Shown one piece after another: positions 59,683 to 64,000 of a stretch of DNA of 64,000 nt. Origin of the DNA: JBAXGW01 sp037139195 (GTDB lineage Bacteria > Bacteroidota > Bacteroidia > Bacteroidales > JAHJDW01); NCBI GenBank assembly GCA_037139195.1, contig JBAXGW010000002.1:74651-138650 (forward strand). Reading direction: 5' to 3'. The position numbers were made by a program, and so were the translations under genes. The notes under the pieces are model-generated. The model was not told the DNA's origin, did not search any database, and worked only from the letters and a program-made list of their open reading frames with translations. Position 1 is the stretch's first letter, and each line of letters begins with the position of its first letter.

Positions 59683-62600
59683 TTATCTAATAATCAATTT
59701 TTCGAAAAAAGTATTCTTATCCGAAAATATTTTAATAAAATAGATTCCTGAACTTAGATTTTTTACATTTATTGTTTTTGGAGAATTATCAATAGTTAAA
59801 AGCCTTCGCTGCGACACATCAAACAGCTCAACAGAATAGTTTGTTAAATCACTATAAATTGAAATACTTTCACTTGCTGGATTTGGATAAACATTAATTT
59901 TTGACGTATTAATTTCTTCAATGGATGCAGGAGTGCAAAAATTCACATCATCTATTGCCACATAATACATATTTGGATTGCTGTGTACATGAAAACCAAT
60001 ATATTGTATCAAGCTAGGTTCTGTCTGAACTGGAACAGTAATATTTTGATAACTTAGTGCTATCAACGAATCATTTTCCCAAAGCTTGGTTTTCATCGAA
60101 TCTGGGTTTGGGTAATTCCCTATCCACACTGCAAGCTTCTCTGGATAAACAGTTCCTTCATTTTCGCCAGTTTTCATATAAAATGAAAGATTATATAAAT
60201 CTGATGTTGGCTTAATACAAGGGCTAAACAACCAATCGTCGGCAGCAACTGTCCCCGACACATTGTATTGGTAGATAGCTGCATTGTTTCCAGTGTTAGA
60301 AATAATTGGGCTAATATAATCTAAATCCCAAACAAATGGATCGGAATTGGCATTAAATACAATCCATTTATCTAGATTATCTTCTCCTGGCTCAAATCCC
60401 GAATTTATGCATTCTTGCGATTCAATTGTATACTGATATTCCATTGAATTATTTATGGCGACCTCATCGCTATCAATAGAAACAAACGCTTTCAATAAAT
60501 TATTGCCACTGATTAAATTTGAAGTAAAGAATTGTATTTCTTTTTCTTCCCATGTAATTAAAGAGTCTAAACACGCTTTCCAAATAGTATCGGTTGTTGA
60601 ATTTAATAAATATCCTACTTTAAAATTTGAAAGAGTGTGTTCTCCATAGTTTTTAATTACAAAACTAATCATGGTGCTATCGGGAACTTCACACATATCG
60701 CTTGGCGAATTTATAGAAACTATACCTAAATCAACTACTGGCAACCTTTTTACCTTGCCAAAATTTGCTCTTAGCATATATGTTAGATTAAAACCATAGT
60801 ATTCATTGGTATTCCAAGTGCCATTATAGAAAATATATCCTGTGCTATCTTTAAAGTTTTCTTCATTTGTTCCCAAAGCGATATTCTCATTATATTCTTT
60901 TATAGCTAAAAAATAATCGCCAGCAGTCAATGCTTTATAGTTTGCTAAAATAGGCAATGTATACCATTTGCCACTGTCGGTTGCAATAATCATTATTGGG
61001 GTTTTTGCAATTTCTTGCAATGGTTTTTTATTAAAAGTAAAAAGCGATGCTGATACGGTATCTCCTATTGTGGGCCAACGAAGATAGAATGTAATTGAAG
61101 TTAAAGTATCGGTAATTGGCACATGTATTTTATGACCCATATATCCCGACGAACCTATACCTAATCCACCCGTATTTATTCCGTTATCCCTAGCCAAAAC
61201 GCTATCACCAATCGAAAAATTAAATTCAGAAGCATTATTATCAAAATATATTTCCGGACTACTTGTTTTTAGGCTATAATCAATTTTGTGATTTCCTAAT
61301 GAAGATGTAAATATAGTGTCGTGCGAAAGCATTAATAATGAAGTATCAGCATTGAGCGAAATAGCTGTATCTGAACTAAAATCGTTGTTATCAAATTTCA
61401 AATTCAAAACAATAGAGTCGAGCGGATTTAGTCCATTGTTTTTTGCAATTGCCGAAAAAACCATTGGTTTAAAGTGTTTCATTGGCAATATTGTATAATC
61501 AGGAAATGCGTTAAGTAATTGCAAATCATAATCGTATATTTCATCAATTTTAAAATCATCAATATAAACGTATGCCTTATTTGCATCGCTATAGGCATTA
61601 AATTCAAAGTAATAATTGTCAGTTTGAGTTATGGTAATAATGGTGTCGACTAACTTATAACCCGTGTTAGAAAATTCGCCTAAATCAATTAGTATATTTG
61701 AGCTGGGCGCATTTTGGTTACTATACAATAGTTTTAATTTTTCTTTAAAATAGGAGGTTCCAGCTTTGTAATAAAAACTTATTTTGTAAGTATGTCCTTG
61801 ATTAAGTAAAATACACGGCGAAATCAAGCTTTCGTTAGCAACCTGACTGCTTTTTAGGTAGCCAGCGCAGCCATCGTTTGTGTTTCCTCCTGAATTATAA
61901 AATTTCCATTTAATATTATCACCATTTCCATCAATTATTGTCCAATCGTTTCGTTCTTCATTGTTTTCAAACTCCATGCTATAAGGCACCGTTTTAGGAC
62001 CAAACCATGATTTATAAGTCAGCGTGTCGTCATTTATCCATGCATCGCCCACCACAGCTAACCAGCCAACTATAGAATCTATTTTGGGTGTATTGATTGA
62101 AACTTTTTGTGTAAAAGTATAAGTTATGGTATCATTAGGTTTAATAGTTGTATTAAAAACTTGGTTATAAACTACTGATTTAAATCGAAAACTAGCTGGA
62201 ATTTGATACAAGGTATCATTCCCATCGTTAACCACTTGGAACGATATAGCCACAGAATCGGAAAGTTCGCATTTAGCAATATCTGTTGTTATATTATTTA
62301 AAAGTAAATTAGTATCAGGACTAACTTTTATTTCAACATCATCAAGGTTAAGGAAAAATTTATCGGTACAATTATAATGCACAAAGGCAATGTAAATATC
62401 CTGACCAGCAAAGCTAGATAAATCAACCGTTCTGTAATGTTGTATTCCAGTGGCTTTGCTATTTAAAGTTTCTTCAAAAATTATATTTGTAAAATTATTA
62501 ATACTATTTCCAGTAGTTGATACTACTACTTTATAATGTTCGGCCAGATAGCCAGAAGATTGAGCACAAACCCACCACGACAAATCGTAGCTATTACTTT

Positions 62601-62886
62601 GAATATGAATTTTAGGTGTTATTAAATAATTATTTGGATGTAATGCTGTATTTGTGCTGCTTTCGAAAGAAGCAGAAGTTGCACAACCGCTGCCTGAATG
62701 ATATCCCCAAGCACCAACAGGCGAACGTTGCCAATTTTTCCCGTCAGCATCAGCATCAATTATCGTCCAACCACTAGGAGGAAAAGCAATTGCGTCAAAA
62801 CCTTCGTGCATTAAAACAATTTTATCTTGAGAATATGATTTAGAAAATATAAGTATAAGAACAAATAATAGAAGTTTCTTTTTCAT
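59683..62886 (-). CDS. Large T9SS-secreted protein with choice-of-anchor J domain
   Basis: A 1067-residue surface protein. Signal peptide 1-19 (SYSQ). Residues 20-190 form a choice-of-anchor-J (MAM-like) beta-sandwich: HEGFDAIAFPPSGWTIIDADADGKNW and CATSASFESST. Related sandwich modules follow near 305-445 and 835-985 (EPGEDNLDKWIVFNANSD), separated by CARDB-like domains (DIAKCELSDSVAISFQVVNDG and the DMCEVPDSTMISFVIKNYG region). The end (about 1000-1067) is a T9SS type A sorting domain (YPNPASESISIY). No catalytic domain was seen; an adhesin or surface-coat role is plausible. The start is set at the ATG before the signal peptide. Confidence 0.87.
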   Translation of the reverse strand: MKKKLLLFVLILIFSKSYSQDKIVLMHEGFDAIAFPPSGWTIIDADADGKNWQRSPVGAWGYHSGSGCATSASFESSTNTALHPNNYLITPKIHIQSNSYDLSWWVCAQSSGYLAEHYKVVVSTTGNSINNFTNIIFEETLNSKATGIQHYRTVDLSSFAGQDIYIAFVHYNCTDKFFLNLDDVEIKVSPDTNLLLNNITTDIAKCELSDSVAISFQVVNDGNDTLYQIPASFRFKSVVYNQVFNTTIKPNDTITYTFTQKVSINTPKIDSIVGWLAVVGDAWINDDTLTYKSWFGPKTVPYSMEFENNEERNDWTIIDGNGDNIKWKFYNSGGNTNDGCAGYLKSSQVANESLISPCILLNQGHTYKISFYYKAGTSYFKEKLKLLYSNQNAPSSNILIDLGEFSNTGYKLVDTIITITQTDNYYFEFNAYSDANKAYVYIDDFKIDEIYDYDLQLLNAFPDYTILPMKHFKPMVFSAIAKNNGLNPLDSIVLNLKFDNNDFSSDTAISLNADTSLLMLSHDTIFTSSLGNHKIDYSLKTSSPEIYFDNNASEFNFSIGDSVLARDNGINTGGLGIGSSGYMGHKIHVPITDTLTSITFYLRWPTIGDTVSASLFTFNKKPLQEIAKTPIMIIATDSGKWYTLPILANYKALTAGDYFLAIKEYNENIALGTNEENFKDSTGYIFYNGTWNTNEYYGFNLTYMLRANFGKVKRLPVVDLGIVSINSPSDMCEVPDSTMISFVIKNYGEHTLSNFKVGYLLNSTTDTIWKACLDSLITWEEKEIQFFTSNLISGNNLLKAFVSIDSDEVAINNSMEYQYTIESQECINSGFEPGEDNLDKWIVFNANSDPFVWDLDYISPIISNTGNNAAIYQYNVSGTVAADDWLFSPCIKPTSDLYNLSFYMKTGENEGTVYPEKLAVWIGNYPNPDSMKTKLWENDSLIALSYQNITVPVQTEPSLIQYIGFHVHSNPNMYYVAIDDVNFCTPASIEEINTSKINVYPNPASESISIYSDLTNYSVELFDVSQRRLLTIDNSPKTINVKNLSSGIYFIKIFSDKNTFFEKLIIR

Positions 62887-62928
62887 AAAATTAAATTTGA
62901 AATCAAATTTTGTCATTCAACCGACTAA

Positions 62929-62958
62929 TAATCTAAATTAGATTAATTTTCAAATTTA
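62929..62958 (-). promoter_or_regulatory. Promoter and palindrome of the choice-of-anchor J gene
   Basis: Minus-strand TAAATTTG at 62951-62958 is a -7 match. Immediately downstream, TAATCTAA and TTAGATTA (62929-62945) form a palindrome around one central base, near the expected transcription start and 43 nt before the ATG: an operator-like position. Confidence 0.4.
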
Positions 62959-63059
62959 AATAATGTAAATGAAAATTCTTTGATATTTGAGAATAAAATG
63001 ATTGGAACTGACTATAATTAACAATTTTTAACCGCTAATTTTTAGTAGGGGAACCACTT

Positions 63060-63650
63060 TTACAAATCTTCAATAAAAAGCCTATCACGAAGAAGTCCGC
63101 TTTTATAATCGGTAACTGAAATGCCTGTTGTATTTTTAAATTGAGTAGATAAATACTGTACGCTCGAATAACCAAGCATATATGCAATTTCGCTAAGAGA
63201 TAGCTCTCCGTACTCAACTAACTCCTTTACCTTTTCAATTTTAAGGGCAATAATAAATTTTTCAAGTGTATTGTTCTCATATCTAGAAAAAACGGTAGAA
63301 AGATGCTGATATGAGTAGCCAAGTTTATCAACCAAATAATCAGAATTGCGAGTTACAGTGTTATTTAATGAAAAAAGAATTAACTCACGAACCGTAGTTT
63401 TAATTTGTTCGGCAAGAATACGTTCTTTGTCTGCAACTATAGGAAATCCATCGTTTTCAAGCAAAGTTGTAATAGATTCAAAAGAAACTAAGTTATCGTC
63501 GAAAGCAATTGTTATTTTTCCAAGAATAATTTCAATTACATGAACTCCAATATCCTCCAAATCTTCATTAATAATACGCATGCAACTACGGCAAATCATA
63601 TTCTTTAAATACAGCGTTTTTATTGTTTGATTTGAAGAAGGATTATCCAT
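63060..63650 (-). CDS. AraC-family regulator with N-terminal HMA-like metal-binding domain
   Basis: A 196-residue fusion. Residues about 10-72 resemble a heavy-metal-associated (ferredoxin-like) domain with the motif MICRSC, i.e. MxCxxC, followed by the HMA-type pattern INEDLEDIGVHVIEIILGKITIAFDDNLVSFESITTLLENDGF. Residues about 85-190 form an AraC DNA-binding domain with two HTH units (LVDKLGYSYQHLSTVFSRY and LSLSEIAYMLGYSSVQYLSTQFKNTTGISVTDYK). It should sense a soft metal such as copper and control transcription. The metal target is not shown; no metal exporter gene is within the window. Confidence 0.85.
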   Translation of the reverse strand: MDNPSSNQTIKTLYLKNMICRSCMRIINEDLEDIGVHVIEIILGKITIAFDDNLVSFESITTLLENDGFPIVADKERILAEQIKTTVRELILFSLNNTVTRNSDYLVDKLGYSYQHLSTVFSRYENNTLEKFIIALKIEKVKELVEYGELSLSEIAYMLGYSSVQYLSTQFKNTTGISVTDYKSGLLRDRLFIEDL

Positions 63651-64000
63651 TTAGTAAATATAAATTTCTATACAAATATACTTATTCATATCATAAATAA
63701 AAACAGTATGAGTTAAAAATAATAAAATCGAACATGCATTGAACGCAAACGTACATTAAATAGATTATTTTTTATTGAAAATTCGAACCTGTCATTGATT
63801 TTCAATAATATAACAATTTTGGCATGATTATTATTAATTGTTATACAAATCGTTCTTTATAATGGCAATAATTTAGTTAGTGTAATTTGGTGGTTGGAAC
63901 TCGGTTCGTTGGATCGAGTTCTTGCTTTTTATAGAGGTATATTTAAAAATCATTGTTGTCCGGAAAAATAATATAAGATTCCTCCCTGCGGTCGGAATGA
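63651..64000. other. Gene-free right end of window
   Basis: 350 nt with no recognisable gene in the window. It contains a terminator-like hairpin (63897-63929) with no plus-strand gene before it, and a G+C-richer palindromic tail at 63976-64000 (ATTCC ... GGAAT) that resembles the interspersed short repeats found in many Bacteroidota genomes. Confidence 0.55.
63897..63929 (+). terminator. Hairpin with T tail, orphan
   Basis: GAACTCG (63897-63903), 11-nt loop, CGAGTTC (63915-63921), then TTGCTTTTT. Looks like an intrinsic terminator on the plus strand, but no plus-strand gene precedes it for over 4 kb, so it could end a short untranslated RNA or be chance. Confidence 0.35.

Noticed and set aside
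1..64000. CRISPR arrays, transposases, phage genes
   Set aside because: No regular repeat-spacer pattern and no recombinase-like protein seen on either strand.

Overview
The window is AT-rich bacterial DNA from a member of the Bacteroidota, most likely near the Bacteroidales; the genus cannot be fixed from sequence alone. Four secreted proteins carry type IX secretion (T9SS) C-terminal sorting domains. The -7 promoter element TAnnTTTG recurs in front of genes, and there are no clear Shine-Dalgarno sites. Other group markers are a glycine-lipid synthesis pair (glsA/glsB), a DksA-like protein without the usual zinc cysteines, and the block dut / nucleotidyltransferase / TPR lipoprotein / DUF4292 / envC. 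No tRNA, rRNA, CRISPR array, transposase or phage gene was found. The 5' end of purF is cut by the left edge.

Layout. 1-2868 (minus): partial purF, an SPL-type radical SAM protein and a small T9SS protein. 3041-11077 (plus): a signalling locus with two tandem SiaC-like (DUF1987) phosphoproteins, a 1276-residue periplasmic-propeller/PAS histidine kinase, a membrane PAS histidine kinase paralogue that has lost its phospho-acceptor His, and a receiver-SpoIIE (PP2C) phosphatase. 11082-13480 (minus): glsA-glsB-engB. 13816-18271 (plus): ileS-dksA-like-lspA, ending in a strong terminator. 18496-25439 (plus): an autoregulated TetR/TolC/HlyD/ABC exporter operon resembling ybhGFSR. 25493-27166 (minus): an MltD-like transglycosylase. 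27457-30100: a divergent LuxR-type regulator and TPR histidine kinase. 30254-36163: two large secreted T9SS proteins, one a serine hydrolase. 36289-40454: a methyltransferase and two polytopic envelope proteins. 40449-41417 (minus): kdsD-like isomerase. 41506-44743 (plus): recQ, OmpH-like and MORN-repeat lipoprotein genes. 45446-50885 (plus): the dut to envC block. 50946-58765 (minus): M16 protease, LysE exporter, GH3 protein and M3 peptidase. 58876-63650: a small lipoprotein, a palindrome-rich spacer, a cell-surface T9SS protein and an HMA-AraC fusion regulator.

The most unusual content is the signalling locus at 3-11 kb. SiaC is known in Pseudomonas as a phosphoprotein switched by a PP2C phosphatase (SiaA) and a kinase (SiaB). 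Here the two SiaC copies keep the phosphorylated Thr68, a receiver-controlled PP2C enzyme lies in the same locus, no SiaB gene is present, and an intact/degenerate pair of histidine kinases sits between them. This suggests a two-component system feeding a Ser/Thr partner switch. Also notable: ileS carries the swapped GIHH signature seen in mupirocin-hyper-resistant IleRS2, and the EnvC-like protein has a degenerate zinc site typical of amidase activators.
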